Part shown: positions 1 to 9,160 of the stretch, piece after piece
How the letters are laid out: the number at the start of each line of letters is the position of its first letter
How positions within the stretch are numbered: the first letter of the stretch is position 1
Notes under the pieces: model-generated
Told to the model about the DNA's origin: nothing
The model's input: only the letters and a program-made list of their open reading frames with translations
Database searches by the model: none
Made by a program: the position numbers and the translations under genes
Origin: an uncultured Anaerolineales bacterium
GTDB lineage: Bacteria; Chloroflexota; Anaerolineae; Aggregatilineales; Aggregatilineaceae
NCBI GenBank assembly: GCA_937135955.1
Contig: CAKZOB010000065.1
Span: 73,818 to 121,686, forward strand
Length of the DNA: 47,869 nt
Reading direction: 5' to 3'

Positions 1-138
1 ATTGAGCAGATGCATGATCTGCTCGCGCGGCACGCTCGCCTTGAATTCGGCCAGCGCGCGCTCGATGGAGTTGATCAAAGGCGGGTAAGTGTCGAAAAGC
101 GTGCCATCGAAGTCCCAGATCAAATGATCGAAACGCAT
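1..138 (-). CDS. HAD-superfamily phosphatase, N-terminal part (cut by window edge)
   Basis: The first 46 residues read leftward off the window. They start MRFDHLIWDFDGTLFDTY, which contains HAD motif I (DFDGT) with both aspartates, so this is probably a phosphoglycolate-phosphatase-like hydrolase using an aspartyl-phosphate intermediate. The ATG is at 138 and is preceded by a purine-rich GGGAGGG ribosome site. The rest of the enzyme, including the cap and motifs II-IV, lies outside the window, so the substrate cannot be judged. It is divergent from cydD. Confidence 0.75.
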   Translation of the reverse strand, partial: MRFDHLIWDFDGTLFDTYPPLINSIERALAEFKASVPREQIMHLLN

Positions 139-173
139 GATCCCTCCCGCCGTCACCTCGCTACTTTAGCGCT

Positions 174-202
174 ATTGTACAGCAATAAGGGCCTTATGTA
201 AG
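174..202 (-). promoter_or_regulatory. candidate promoter of the leftward HAD gene
   Basis: On the minus strand CTTACA (197-202) and TACAAT (174-179) are separated by 17 bp and lie about 36 bp upstream of the HAD start. The match to a sigma-70-type promoter is by eye only. A rightward candidate for cydD (TTGTAC 175-180, 18 bp, TAAGAT 199-204) overlaps it. Confidence 0.35.
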
Positions 203-271
203 ATAACAGGCAAGAAACTATAGCTATCACTTAGTAATGCCATTCCAGAAATCGCTCAGGGACAGACTCTC

Positions 272-2011
272 ATGAACCTCGACCGACGGTTGTGGCATCA
301 GGTAGCGCGCGCACGTGGCCTGCTGCTTGCTGCCATCAGCGCTGGCCTGCTAGCCGGTTTGCTGCTGATTGCCCAGGCTTATCTGCTCAGTCAGGCGATC
401 AGCCGCGTCTTCCTCGGCAGTGCAACCCTGGACGACCTCGCCCCGCTGCTGGGCATGTTCGCAGCAGTAGCCATCGGGCGTTCACTGGCACTGGGTGGGG
501 CGGAACTAGCCGGTCACCATCTGGCCGACCGCGTCAAAATGGCCCTCCGCGAACAATTGCTGGCGCACCTGGTCGCCCTCGGCCCTGCATACGTTCGCGA
601 CGAGCGCAGCGGCGAACTGGCACATACTGCCACTGAAGGCATCGAAGCCCTGCACGCCTACGTCAGCGAATACCTGCCGCAACTGGCGCTGGCAGTGCTG
701 CTGCCGCTGATCATGCTCACCGTTGTCTTCCCCCTTGATCCGCTCTCTGGTATCGTGCTGCTGCTCACTGCGCCGATGATCCCCCTGCTGATGATCCTGA
801 TCGGCAAAGCCGCCAACTGGCAGTCGCGCCGTCAGTGGACGCAGCTCAGCCGCATGAGCGCACACCTTCTGGATGTGTTGCAGGGGCTGCCCACGCTCAA
901 GATATTCGGGCGGAGCCGCGAACAGGCCGCGACCATCGCCGCCGTCAGCGAACAGTTCCGCGAAGCTACCATGAGCGTGCTGCGCGTGGCGTTCCTGTCC
1001 GCCTTCGTGCTGGAGATGTTGGCGACGATCAGCACGGCCATCATCGCCGTGGAAATCGGGCTGCGCCTGCTCTACGGGCGCCTGGACTTCGACAGGGCGC
1101 TGTTCATCCTCATCCTCGCACCGGAATACTATCTGCCGCTACGCCAACTCGGCGCGCGCTTTCACGCGGGGGTCTCCGGCGTGACGGCAGCGGCGCGGAT
1201 TTTCGCTGTGCTGGAGACCCGCCCCGCCGACTGTGCCCCGTCGCCCGCCATCACGCCACCGCCCATCCCCACCCCTCCTTTCGAACTGCACTTCGCCGAT
1301 GTGCACTACGCCTACGACGGCGGTGACCGTCCCGCACTCAACGGACTGACGCTGCACCTCCCCGCCGGACAGACAGTGGCCCTGGTGGGGCCGAGCGGCG
1401 CAGGCAAGAGCACCGTCGCCCATCTACTACTGCGCTTCCTTGCGCCCACCGCCGGGCGCATCACCGTCAACGGGCGCGATCTGTGCGACCTGCCCGCCGA
1501 CGACTGGCGGGCGCAGATCGCCTGGGTGCCGCAGTTGCCCTATCTGTTCGATGGCACTGTCGCCGACAATATCCGGCTGGGCCGCCCAGACGCTTCCCTG
1601 GAGGCAGTGGTCCACGCCGCGCAGCAAGCGGGCGCTGACGGGTTCATTCGCGCCCTGCCAGACGGCTACGATACGCGCATCGGCGAGCGCGGGGCGCGGC
1701 TCAGCGGCGGACAGGCGCAGCGGCTGGCCCTGGCACGCGCTTTCCTGCGCGATGTCCCGCTCGTCATCCTGGACGAGGCCACCGCCAACCTCGATCCGGA
1801 GACCGAGGCTTCCATCCTGGCCGCGATGGAAACGTTGCGCCGGGGACGTACCGCCCTGGTGATCGCCCACCGTCTGCACACCATCCGCGACGCCGATCAG
1901 GTCGCCGTGCTGATGGACGGGCGCGTTGTTCAGTATGGCCCGCCCGCCGCGTTGAGCGCTCAGCCCGGCCCATACCGGCGGCTGTTGCGGGCAGTGGAGG
2001 GGAACCAGTGA
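272..2011 (+). CDS. cydD: thiol reductant ABC exporter subunit CydD
   Basis: A 579-residue half-transporter with six N-terminal membrane helices (about residues 15-310) and a C-terminal ATPase. Walker A is GPSGAGKST, the signature is LSGGQAQR and Walker B is LVILDEATANLD. In characterised bacteria CydDC exports glutathione or cysteine to the extracytoplasmic side, which is needed to assemble cytochrome bd and other haem proteins. The stop codon overlaps the start of the next gene by 4 bp, so the two halves are translationally coupled and should form a heterodimer. No cydAB is seen beside it. The nrfHA haem proteins 10 kb away could be other beneficiaries, but that is inference. The ATG at 272 has only a weak ribosome site. 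Confidence 0.85.
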   Translation: MNLDRRLWHQVARARGLLLAAISAGLLAGLLLIAQAYLLSQAISRVFLGSATLDDLAPLLGMFAAVAIGRSLALGGAELAGHHLADRVKMALREQLLAHLVALGPAYVRDERSGELAHTATEGIEALHAYVSEYLPQLALAVLLPLIMLTVVFPLDPLSGIVLLLTAPMIPLLMILIGKAANWQSRRQWTQLSRMSAHLLDVLQGLPTLKIFGRSREQAATIAAVSEQFREATMSVLRVAFLSAFVLEMLATISTAIIAVEIGLRLLYGRLDFDRALFILILAPEYYLPLRQLGARFHAGVSGVTAAARIFAVLETRPADCAPSPAITPPPIPTPPFELHFADVHYAYDGGDRPALNGLTLHLPAGQTVALVGPSGAGKSTVAHLLLRFLAPTAGRITVNGRDLCDLPADDWRAQIAWVPQLPYLFDGTVADNIRLGRPDASLEAVVHAAQQAGADGFIRALPDGYDTRIGERGARLSGGQAQRLALARAFLRDVPLVILDEATANLDPETEASILAAMETLRRGRTALVIAHRLHTIRDADQVAVLMDGRVVQYGPPAALSAQPGPYRRLLRAVEGNQ

Positions 2012-3801
2012 AGCGCTCCCCTCTGCTCCGCCTTTTGGCACTGGCCGCCCCTTTCGCCGGCTGGATGGCGCTGGCCGCACTGCTCGGCGTGCTCACCATC
2101 GGCAGCAGCGTGGCGCTGATGGCGACCTCTGCCTGGATCATCGCCCGCGCGGCGCTGCACCCGCCCATTGGCACGCTGAGCGTGGCCGTCGTCGGCGTGC
2201 GCTTCTTCGGCATCACCCGCGGTGTGCTGCGCTACCTGGAGCGCCTGGTCTCGCACCAGACAACTTTCCGCCTGCTGGCCCGTCTGCGCGTCTGGAGCTA
2301 TCAGCGGCTGGAACCGCTCGCACCGGCCCGCCTGGGAGGGCAACATTCTGGCGATCTACTCGCCCGGCTGGTCGCCGACATTGACACGCTGGAGAACATC
2401 TACCTGCGCGCCATTGCCCCGCCCGCTGTGGCGCTGCTGGTCACCGCCGCCATGACTGCTTTCCTGGCAACCTACGACTGGCGGTTGGGTGTGGCCCTGG
2501 CCACCGGGCTGCTGACAGCGGGTTTCGTCATCCCCCTGACGCTGCGCGGCCTCTCCGCGCGGGCTGGCCGTAAGAGCGTGATGGTGCGCGGGGAGCTAAC
2601 CGCGCGCGCCGTGGACACAGTGCAGGGTCTGGCCGACCTGCTGGCCTCCAACGCCGCAGAGCGCCACCTGGCCGCGCTACATCGCCTGCAACAATCTTTC
2701 AGTCAGCAACAGCGCCGCATGGCCGCGCTCAGCGCCCTGCAAACAGCCCTGACCAGTCTGGTCGCCGGCCTGACGACGCTGGCCATTCTGATCCTGGCCA
2801 TCCCGCTGGTGCGCGCCGGTCGCCTGGACGGCGTGTTGCTGGCTGTGCTGGTGTTGGCGGCTCTGGCAAGCTTCGAGGCAGTGCAGCCGTTGCCCGCCGC
2901 CTTCCAGCACCTCAGCCGCAGCCTGACCGCCGCCCGCCGCCTGTTCGAACTGGCCGATGCGCCCCCCGCCGTGCGCGATCCTGCGACTCCCCTGCCTTTG
3001 CCGGGCGATCTCTCGACAGGCGAGGTGTTGCGCGTGGAAAATCTGCGCTTTCGCTACACCCTTGCCGACCCGCCCGCGTTGGATGGCGTGTCGTTCAACG
3101 TGCCTGCCGGTAGCATCGTCGCCCTGGTCGGGCCGAGCGGCGCGGGTAAGTCTACGCTGGTCGCGCTGCTGCTGCGTTTTTGGGACTACCAGGAAGGGAG
3201 TATCCACCTGGCCGGGCACGATCTACGCGCCTATGCTCAGGACGACGTGCGCCACATGATAAGCGTGGTCAACCAGCAAACCTATCTATTCGCCGGTACG
3301 ATTCTGGACAACCTGCGCCTGGCCCTCCCCGCCCTCACCGAAGAAGAAGCCCAGGCTGCCCTGGCCGCCGCTGAACTGGACAGCTTCGTCGCGGCGCTGC
3401 CGGACGGGCTGCACACCTGGATCGGCGAAGGCGGGTTGCGCCTGAGCGGAGGAGAGCGGCAGCGTCTGGCCATTGCGCGGGCCGTGCTCAAGGACGCGCC
3501 GTTGCTCCTGCTCGACGAACCCACCGCCAACCTCGACCCGCTGACCGAACGCGCCATTCTGCGCACCCTCTTTACCGCGCTGCCGGGGCGCACCACCCTC
3601 TTGATCACGCACCGGTTGGTAGAGCTGGAGCGCGCGCACACGATCCTGGTTCTGCAGGGCGGACGCATCGTCGAGCGTGGCCCGCACGCCGATCTGCTGG
3701 CAGCGCGCGGCCTCTACTGGCGGCTATGGGCAGCCCAGCAAACCGAGCTGGCGCTCGCACAATCCAGCCAGAACGCTGACGGAATGTCTACGGCGCTTTA
3801 A
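2008..3801 (+). CDS. cydC: thiol reductant ABC exporter subunit CydC
   Basis: A 597-residue second half of the CydDC exporter: six-helix membrane domain (about residues 15-310), then an ABC domain with Walker A GPSGAGKST, signature LSGGERQR and Walker B LLLLDEPTANLD. The start is GTG at 2008, overlapping the cydD TGA (GTGA), with GGAGGGG just upstream. Order, length and coupling match cydDC operons. The C-terminal tail after the ATPase (from about residue 575) is Gln/Ser-rich and not conserved-looking. The gap before hsp20 is 95 bp. Confidence 0.85.
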   Translation: MKRSPLLRLLALAAPFAGWMALAALLGVLTIGSSVALMATSAWIIARAALHPPIGTLSVAVVGVRFFGITRGVLRYLERLVSHQTTFRLLARLRVWSYQRLEPLAPARLGGQHSGDLLARLVADIDTLENIYLRAIAPPAVALLVTAAMTAFLATYDWRLGVALATGLLTAGFVIPLTLRGLSARAGRKSVMVRGELTARAVDTVQGLADLLASNAAERHLAALHRLQQSFSQQQRRMAALSALQTALTSLVAGLTTLAILILAIPLVRAGRLDGVLLAVLVLAALASFEAVQPLPAAFQHLSRSLTAARRLFELADAPPAVRDPATPLPLPGDLSTGEVLRVENLRFRYTLADPPALDGVSFNVPAGSIVALVGPSGAGKSTLVALLLRFWDYQEGSIHLAGHDLRAYAQDDVRHMISVVNQQTYLFAGTILDNLRLALPALTEEEAQAALAAAELDSFVAALPDGLHTWIGEGGLRLSGGERQRLAIARAVLKDAPLLLLDEPTANLDPLTERAILRTLFTALPGRTTLLITHRLVELERAHTILVLQGGRIVERGPHADLLAARGLYWRLWAAQQTELALAQSSQNADGMSTAL

Positions 3802-3896
3802 CGCTTTTCTAGCACTGATGGTTTACAGTGAAGATGTAACGCTCAATCTGTCACAGATGACGCTGTCATGCCAGGAGTTTATGGGGAGGTAGTTCG

Positions 3897-4337
3897 ATGA
3901 CCCGTCTATCTCGCTGGGATCCGCTCCGTGAAATGATCACCATGCGCCAGGCCGTTGACCGGATGCTCGACGAAGCCTTCGCCCGCGGCACGGAGACGCG
4001 CGGCACCGGCGCGTGGCTGCTGCCCATGGACGCCTACATCACCGACGAGGCCATCGTCATCCGCGCCGACGTGCCGGGACTGAAGCCCGAAGAGATCGAC
4101 ATCACCCTGGAAGGCGATACGCTCACCATCCGCGGTGAGATCAAGCGTGAGGGAGAGAATCAGCGCAAGTACGTGCTGCTGGAGCGACCGACCGGCAAGT
4201 TCGAGCGCACGCTGACCATCAACACGCCCATCGATCATGACCGTGTGGAAGCCACCTTCAAGGACGGCGTGCTGACGCTCACTCTGCCCAAGGCCGAGGC
4301 GGTCAAACCGCGGCAGATCACGGTGAAAGCCGGCTAG
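3897..4337 (+). CDS. small heat-shock protein, Hsp20 / alpha-crystallin family
   Basis: A 146-residue ATP-independent holdase chaperone. The N-terminal arm (residues 1-40, SRWDPLREM) is followed by an alpha-crystallin domain containing the typical stretch VIRADVPGLKPEEIDITLEG and ending with DGVLTLTLPKAE, which is the conserved GxLxLxLPK strand. It keeps denaturing cytoplasmic proteins soluble. GGGGAGG lies 6 bp before the ATG. It has its own 95-bp upstream region and is probably not part of the cydDC transcript. No CIRCE element (TTAGCACTC-N9-GAGTGCTAA) is present. Confidence 0.92.
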   Translation: MTRLSRWDPLREMITMRQAVDRMLDEAFARGTETRGTGAWLLPMDAYITDEAIVIRADVPGLKPEEIDITLEGDTLTIRGEIKREGENQRKYVLLERPTGKFERTLTINTPIDHDRVEATFKDGVLTLTLPKAEAVKPRQITVKAG

Positions 4338-4369
4338 CGGCATCTCCAAGTCCGTCCTCCACTGAGTGT

Positions 4370-4389
4370 GCCCGTCATCTCTGGCGGGC
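4370..4389 (+). terminator. weak hairpin after hsp20
   Basis: GCCCG (4370-4374) pairs with CGGGC (4385-4389) around a 10-nt loop, followed by a short T-containing stretch. It is a weak candidate because the stem is only five pairs and there is no real T-run. Confidence 0.25.
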
Positions 4390-4476
4390 GCGTTCATTTA
4401 GGGCCGACTGTCCTTCCGGCCCCAAGCTCAGTACAATGAATAACCGTGCGACCGACCGCCTGACCGGAGGTTGACC

Positions 4477-6555
4477 ATGCGACGACTACTGCCCCTGCCG
4501 GCGATTCTGGGTCTGCTGCTGTTGACTCTGGCCGCGTGCGGCGGTGACGAGCGGCCACCCCGCCCCACCGAGACGCCACTTCCAACGGCCACCGAGACGC
4601 CCGTCCCCAGCGCCACCCCCTCCCCCAAAATCCCACTGACCGAAGCGGCCACAGAAGCGGCGTTGCTGCGCGTGGTGAATACCAGCGCGGTCGCCCGCCT
4701 CACAGTGACCCTGGACGGCGTGGAGATTGCGCGATCTTTCCGGCCCGGCATGTATCACAGCGCGCCGGAAAAGGTGCGCGCGGGCCAGTACCGGCTGGAA
4801 GCTCTGGCCTCCAACCAGGAAAACCCCTCCCCGCTGCTCGCAGAGACGGTGACGTTCGAAGCGGACGCTTCCTACATACTAGTACTGGCCGGTGACGTTG
4901 ACGATCTGCGCCTGATTATCGCCCGCGAAGACCTGTCGCCCCTGCCGCAGGCGACCGCCCGCCTGCAGGTGATCCAGGCGCTCCCTCAGACTGGCCCGCT
5001 CACCCTGCAGGACGCGCAGCGCACCATCATCACCGGGCTAGACTTCGGCGCACAGAGCGACCCTGTCACTTTGCCAGAAGGCGATCACCCCCTGACGCTG
5101 CTGAGCGCCGACGGAACACCCTTGGGCGAGGTGCCGTTCTACGGCATGGCTCGCTATGCCTATACCGTTGTGTTGCATGCCGGGCCAGATACCGGCTCGC
5201 CCGCCGCCCTTGCACTGCGCAGCCGGGTACAAGACGTGGCCCAGATGCGGGTAATGCATGCCTCGCCCGACCTACCAGCAATTGATGTGCTCCTGGATGG
5301 GGAAGTGCTCGCAACAGACCTGCCCTATGGCGAGGCCAGCGCCTGGACGACCCAACGCGCGGGCAGCCATCAACTGCAGTTGCGCCCTGCCGATCAGCCA
5401 GAAGCTGAGCCATTTGTCTATAAGCAGGTAGCCCTGCAGGCTGATCAGTCCGCCACCCTGGTGCTCATGGATACCCGCGACCGTCTGCGTATCGTCACCG
5501 TCAACGAAGACCTCAGCCCGACGCCGATCAACGCCGCCTGGCTGGTGCTGGTCAACGCCGCGGTCGGCGCTTCTCAGATAACCGTCAGCACCTTTGGCGG
5601 CACGCTGCCCGATGTGCGCCCCATCCCCTTTGGGCAGGCAACCCGTCCCCTGCCCTTCGCCGCCGGAAACGGCGGTTTCATCTTCGAAACCGGCCCGGCA
5701 ACCGCTCCGCGCGAAATAGGCCGTCTGCTGGAACGGCCCTGGGAAGTGGGCACCGCCTACGCGCTTGTTGTCACCGGCGTGCCCGATGTGCCCGCCATCG
5801 TCCTGCAGACCGAAGTGGGCATCGGCGAAACGGTGCTCTCGGCAGAGGGAGTCGTCCCGCTGGAAGGTGCTCCGCCTGCGCTCTCCGGCTGGGGGCCGGG
5901 GGCGCGGGTGTTTGCTCTGCGTGTCGTGCACGCCCTGTCCGACAGCACGCCGCTCGATTTTCTTGCCGACGACACCCTCATTTTCGAGACGATTCAGGCG
6001 GGTACCGCCACCACCTATCATGAATTCGCTGCCCCGCCTCAGCGCATCACCATCCGCGTGGCCGGTAGCGAACTGACACTTGTCGAGGAAGAAGTCTCCT
6101 TGCCTGTCGTCCCGGAAGGCACCTACCTCACCATGTTCGTCTTTCGAGAAGGAAACAGCGTGCGGCTGCTGTTCGCCTCGGACAACCCCTTGCAAATCCC
6201 TGACGGCTACGCCCTGTTGCGCGTCGTGCACGCCGTGCCCAGTCGTCCAGCGCTGCGCGTCGAGCGCCTGGAGAACGCCCCTGCCTCGACGGTCGCCACG
6301 CCCGCGTCCGGCGAGCCAGTCGGCGGCACGGCGCTTCAGGCTATCCTGGCCGACCAAGTGCTCTTCGGGCAGGCCAGCGATCCGGTGCTGACGCCAGCGG
6401 GCACGGCCCTGGTACACGTGATCGAGCGCGTCTCGCTCGACCCGGCAGGCGACTTCACTTTTACGCTGGCTTCGCGCACCACCTACGATCTGCTGTTGCT
6501 GCCAGCGGATACACCGCCGGGTGTGCGGGCGGTGCTGGTCGCGCATAGAGAATGA
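4477..6555 (+). CDS. lipoprotein made of about six DUF4397 repeats
   Basis: A 692-residue exported lipoprotein. The signal peptide ends in the lipobox LAAC (Cys about residue 21) and is followed by a Thr/Pro-rich spacer of about 35 residues. The rest is a chain of DUF4397-type immunoglobulin-like units, recognisable by recurring phrases such as LRVVNTSA, LQVIQALP, MRVMHASPDLPAIDVLLDG, LVLVNAAVG, LRVVHALSDSTPLDF and LRVVHAVPSRPALRV. The role of DUF4397 proteins is not established. Surface anchoring or adhesion is a guess. The ATG at 4477 is chosen over an in-frame TTG at 4471 because GGAGG sits 6 bp before it. Confidence 0.75.
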   Translation: MRRLLPLPAILGLLLLTLAACGGDERPPRPTETPLPTATETPVPSATPSPKIPLTEAATEAALLRVVNTSAVARLTVTLDGVEIARSFRPGMYHSAPEKVRAGQYRLEALASNQENPSPLLAETVTFEADASYILVLAGDVDDLRLIIAREDLSPLPQATARLQVIQALPQTGPLTLQDAQRTIITGLDFGAQSDPVTLPEGDHPLTLLSADGTPLGEVPFYGMARYAYTVVLHAGPDTGSPAALALRSRVQDVAQMRVMHASPDLPAIDVLLDGEVLATDLPYGEASAWTTQRAGSHQLQLRPADQPEAEPFVYKQVALQADQSATLVLMDTRDRLRIVTVNEDLSPTPINAAWLVLVNAAVGASQITVSTFGGTLPDVRPIPFGQATRPLPFAAGNGGFIFETGPATAPREIGRLLERPWEVGTAYALVVTGVPDVPAIVLQTEVGIGETVLSAEGVVPLEGAPPALSGWGPGARVFALRVVHALSDSTPLDFLADDTLIFETIQAGTATTYHEFAAPPQRITIRVAGSELTLVEEEVSLPVVPEGTYLTMFVFREGNSVRLLFASDNPLQIPDGYALLRVVHAVPSRPALRVERLENAPASTVATPASGEPVGGTALQAILADQVLFGQASDPVLTPAGTALVHVIERVSLDPAGDFTFTLASRTTYDLLLLPADTPPGVRAVLVAHRE

Positions 6556-6575
6556 GTTTTCCACTTGCTGCTTTA

Positions 6576-6737
6576 CCTCACCCCCAGCCTCGCTTCGCTC
6601 GGCTTGCCCCCTCCCCGACGCGGGGAGGGGGCAACGAGGCGCGCCAGCGCCGAGTGGGGGTGAGGTCAACCAGAAGATCACACCTGAGCTTACTTCTGCC
6701 CATGGTTCTGCTGGCTGGTTTTGATGCGATTACCCTG
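6576..6737. repeat. dispersed palindromic element, copy 1 (core plus 79-bp arm)
   Basis: A long imperfect palindrome (6576-6665) begins CCTCACCCCC and ends GGGGGTGAGG, with an inner CCCC-GACGC-GGGG hairpin. It is followed by an arm (6659-6737) that recurs, inverted and with about two differences, at 39785-39863. It lies directly after the lipoprotein gene and may act as its terminator. The remaining 100 bp up to the next gene shows nothing recognisable. Confidence 0.8.
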
Positions 6738-6846
6738 CCCCTATCCCCTCAAGCTGCTCATCATCTCGCCCCAACAGATAGGATGAGGGGATGTTGATAT
6801 TTGTGCTTGGGGCTATCCTGTGGCCAGGCACAGACATCAACAGAAC

Positions 6847-7716
6847 CTAGCGCGCTGGTGAATCGCTCCCCTTTTCGTTGGCTTTGAGTTCCTCGTAGAT
6901 GCGATCCAGCCCGCTCTTGATGCGGCGCTGCACATTCTCGCTATCGGCAGGATCGTAGGGAAAAGCCGTCAGGAGTTCTGGCACCAGCGAAGCGGTATCG
7001 GCGCGTGGCCGACCAGCGCGATAGAGACTCTGTACCCGCCGCCGCACCAGCCGCAGATAGTTGGAAAGCGGCTCGGTGGCGTTCTTGTCCACCACTGATC
7101 CACGACCGGGTACCAGCAGATCGGCGGCGAAGCGCGGACGGCGCAGTTCGGTGAGGTTGTCCAACCATTCTTTGGTATACGGGCCACTGATGTAGGGGTG
7201 TTCGTTAACGCTCAGGCTGTCGCCCATGAACAGCACGCGCTGTTCGGGCAGGTGCACCCATATGCTGCCCGCCATCGGACCGGTCATGGAGAGCAGCGAA
7301 ATATGGCGGCCCCCATAATGCAGGATCATGCGCTGTGAAAAGGTGACGGTCGGCATCACCAGGTGAGCCGAGGCGAATTGCTCGCGCTCGGCGGGAGTGC
7401 GTGCCAGGGTCTCAGCAACACTCTCCATAAACGTCGAGGGCAACGCGGCCATCTGCGCCAGCGTCTCGTCGTGCGCAATCACCGTCGGCGCATCGAACCA
7501 GCAGGTGCCCGGCAACCGATCGCGATGTCCATCGGTCAGCACGACGGCCAGCATCGGCAGCGGCGCAATTTCCGCCAGCGTCTCGCGCCAGTGCCAGGCG
7601 TCGCGGGGATAAGGCGGTGCGTCAATGAGCACCCACCCGGCCTCTGTCTGGATCGCCCCGACGGTGATCAGCCGGTACCCTGTTTCAACCCATACACCTG
7701 GAGCCAATTCTTGCAC
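6847..7716 (-). CDS. metallo-beta-lactamase-fold protein with degenerate metal site
   Basis: A 289-residue MBL-fold protein. The opening GVWVETGY...GWVLIDAPP and the later GSIWVHLPEQRVLFMGDSL follow the family pattern, where the fold normally binds two metal ions for hydrolysis. The key HxHxDH motif reads TDGHRDRLPG: Asp62, His64, Asp66 and Arg67 occupy the four ligand positions, so the first and last His are lost. The later GHTxGS motif reads GPMAGS without His. The Asp of GDSL is kept. It may be a single-metal or non-catalytic member. The GTG start has AAGGA upstream. It is followed downstream by the DUF4397 region and preceded by alaX on the same strand, with a 57-bp gap. Confidence 0.7.
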   Translation of the reverse strand: MQELAPGVWVETGYRLITVGAIQTEAGWVLIDAPPYPRDAWHWRETLAEIAPLPMLAVVLTDGHRDRLPGTCWFDAPTVIAHDETLAQMAALPSTFMESVAETLARTPAEREQFASAHLVMPTVTFSQRMILHYGGRHISLLSMTGPMAGSIWVHLPEQRVLFMGDSLSVNEHPYISGPYTKEWLDNLTELRRPRFAADLLVPGRGSVVDKNATEPLSNYLRLVRRRVQSLYRAGRPRADTASLVPELLTAFPYDPADSENVQRRIKSGLDRIYEELKANEKGSDSPAR

Positions 7717-7773
7717 GGTTACTCGATCCTTCCGTGTTGCGGTGTCCCTTCGCCTGTTCGCCAGAGTTGGCGG

Positions 7774-8994
7774 TCAGCCTTGCTCTATCATTTGCTGTAC
7801 CGCTTGTGCCGCTGCCTGTAACGCCGCCCGCGCTTTCTCCAGGGAGATGGCGGTTCCGCCCCCCTGGGCGAAGGTCGGCTGTCCGCCGCCCCGTTCTACG
7901 CCCCACACGGCCAGGCCACGCTTGAGGACAGTCACCATGTCCAGGGGCACATCTGCGGCGCAGGCTGCGATGAGCTGCGCTTTGTCGCCCGCGGCTGCGC
8001 ACAGCGCCACGGTGCCGGGGTGCGCGACAAGGTGCTGAGCAAGCTGACGTACCTCCGCCGAATCGCGCCCGTCAAAGGCGGCCCGCACCAGCCTGTACGT
8101 GCCCAACGGTTGTCCTGCCTGCCACAGTTGTTCGGCTTCGTGTTCCAGAGCCAGCGCTCGCAAGGCGCGCAGTTCGCGCTGCAGGGCCTTATTCTCCTCG
8201 CGCAGCTTGGCGATCACAGCGGGAATGTCGGCCATGCCGGTCGTCAGGGTGGCGGAAAGTTGTTGCAACAGCGCGTTCTTGGCGCGGTAATCGCGCAAAG
8301 CGCGCCCCCCGCAGCGAAACTCCACGCGCAAAATATCGCCCCGGCGCTCGGCGCGCACGATTTTGATCAGCCCGATCTCGCCGGTGTGCGCCACATGAGT
8401 GCCACCGCACGCGCACAGGTCGAAGTCTTCTATTGCCACCACGCGGAACCTGCCCTCTACGTCCGGCACTTTGCGCAGGTTGAGCGCCGGCCGTTCCTCG
8501 TCCGCCGGGAACCAGGCCCGCACCGGACGATTTTCGAAGATCACCTGATTGGCCAGGTCTTCGACCGCGTCGAGGGTGGTCTGATCGAGCGCGGGGCGGT
8601 TGAGATCGATCGTCACGCTATCCGGACTCATGTGGAAGCCAACTGTGTCTGCCTCCGCCAGACGCTCGAACGCCGCCGAAAGCACATGCTGGCCGGTGTG
8701 ATGTTGCATATGATCGAAACGCCGCGCCCAGTCAATACGCCCGGTCACCGGCCCCAGCGCGATCACGCCGTCCAACACATGGAGCACCGCTCCGTCGCTC
8801 TCGCGTACGATGACATCGCGCACTGGCACGCTGTTGAGGGTGCCGGTGTCGTGCGGTTGCCCGCCGCTGGTCGGGTAGAAGCAGGTGCGGTCGAGCACCA
8901 CCGTCGTCAGGCCGTTGCTGGAGCCAATCTCCAGCGCCTGGGCGGTGAACTCGGTGGTGTAGGGGTCGGTGTAGTACAGGCGTTGTGTGGTCAT
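7774..8994 (-). CDS. alanyl-tRNA editing protein AlaX, long form with DHHA1 domain
   Basis: A 406-residue trans-editing enzyme that deacylates mischarged Ser- or Gly-tRNA(Ala). The N-terminal beta-barrel (about residues 1-85) has CFYPTSGGQPHDTG. The editing core carries the zinc motifs HHTGQH (His99, His103) and CACGGTH (Cys196, His200). A coiled stretch (about 255-290) precedes a DHHA1 domain ending in VERGGGQPTFAQGGG. An upstream in-frame extension to 9201 is rejected because it runs through a dispersed repeat and looks non-coding. The ATG at 8994 gives the N-terminus MTTQRLYYTDPY typical of the family. Confidence 0.88.
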   Translation of the reverse strand: MTTQRLYYTDPYTTEFTAQALEIGSSNGLTTVVLDRTCFYPTSGGQPHDTGTLNSVPVRDVIVRESDGAVLHVLDGVIALGPVTGRIDWARRFDHMQHHTGQHVLSAAFERLAEADTVGFHMSPDSVTIDLNRPALDQTTLDAVEDLANQVIFENRPVRAWFPADEERPALNLRKVPDVEGRFRVVAIEDFDLCACGGTHVAHTGEIGLIKIVRAERRGDILRVEFRCGGRALRDYRAKNALLQQLSATLTTGMADIPAVIAKLREENKALQRELRALRALALEHEAEQLWQAGQPLGTYRLVRAAFDGRDSAEVRQLAQHLVAHPGTVALCAAAGDKAQLIAACAADVPLDMVTVLKRGLAVWGVERGGGQPTFAQGGGTAISLEKARAALQAAAQAVQQMIEQG

Positions 8995-9028
8995 GGCGCG
9001 TCCAGGGTCACGATTGGCACGGGGGCCT

Positions 9029-9037
9029 ATTGTAGCA
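9029..9037 (-). promoter_or_regulatory. extended -10 promoter candidate for alaX
   Basis: The minus strand reads TGCTACAAT, an extended -10 (TGn-TACAAT), about 35 bp upstream of the alaX ATG. No convincing -35 hexamer is seen at the right distance. Confidence 0.35.
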
Positions 9038-9160
9038 TTGCCCGCCGCAAAGGGGCAGGTCGTTTTGGTCGCAGAGGGCAAAAAATTACAGGGCAAAAAC
9101 CGATCAGCCGAACCAGGGGTTGAGGCAAGCGAACAGGTCTGATGCATTCTCAGCCGACCG

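Noticed and set aside
3802-3896. Possible CIRCE or heat-shock operator before hsp20
   Set aside because: Only a short CACTG/CAGTG inverted repeat is present, with no match to CIRCE.
5272-6681. 469-residue open frame antisense to the DUF4397 lipoprotein
   Set aside because: No start context or domain, and it runs into a dispersed repeat.
8020-9123. 367-residue open frame antisense to alaX
   Set aside because: The alaX strand has the HxxxH and CxxxH sites; the opposite frame is a composition artefact.
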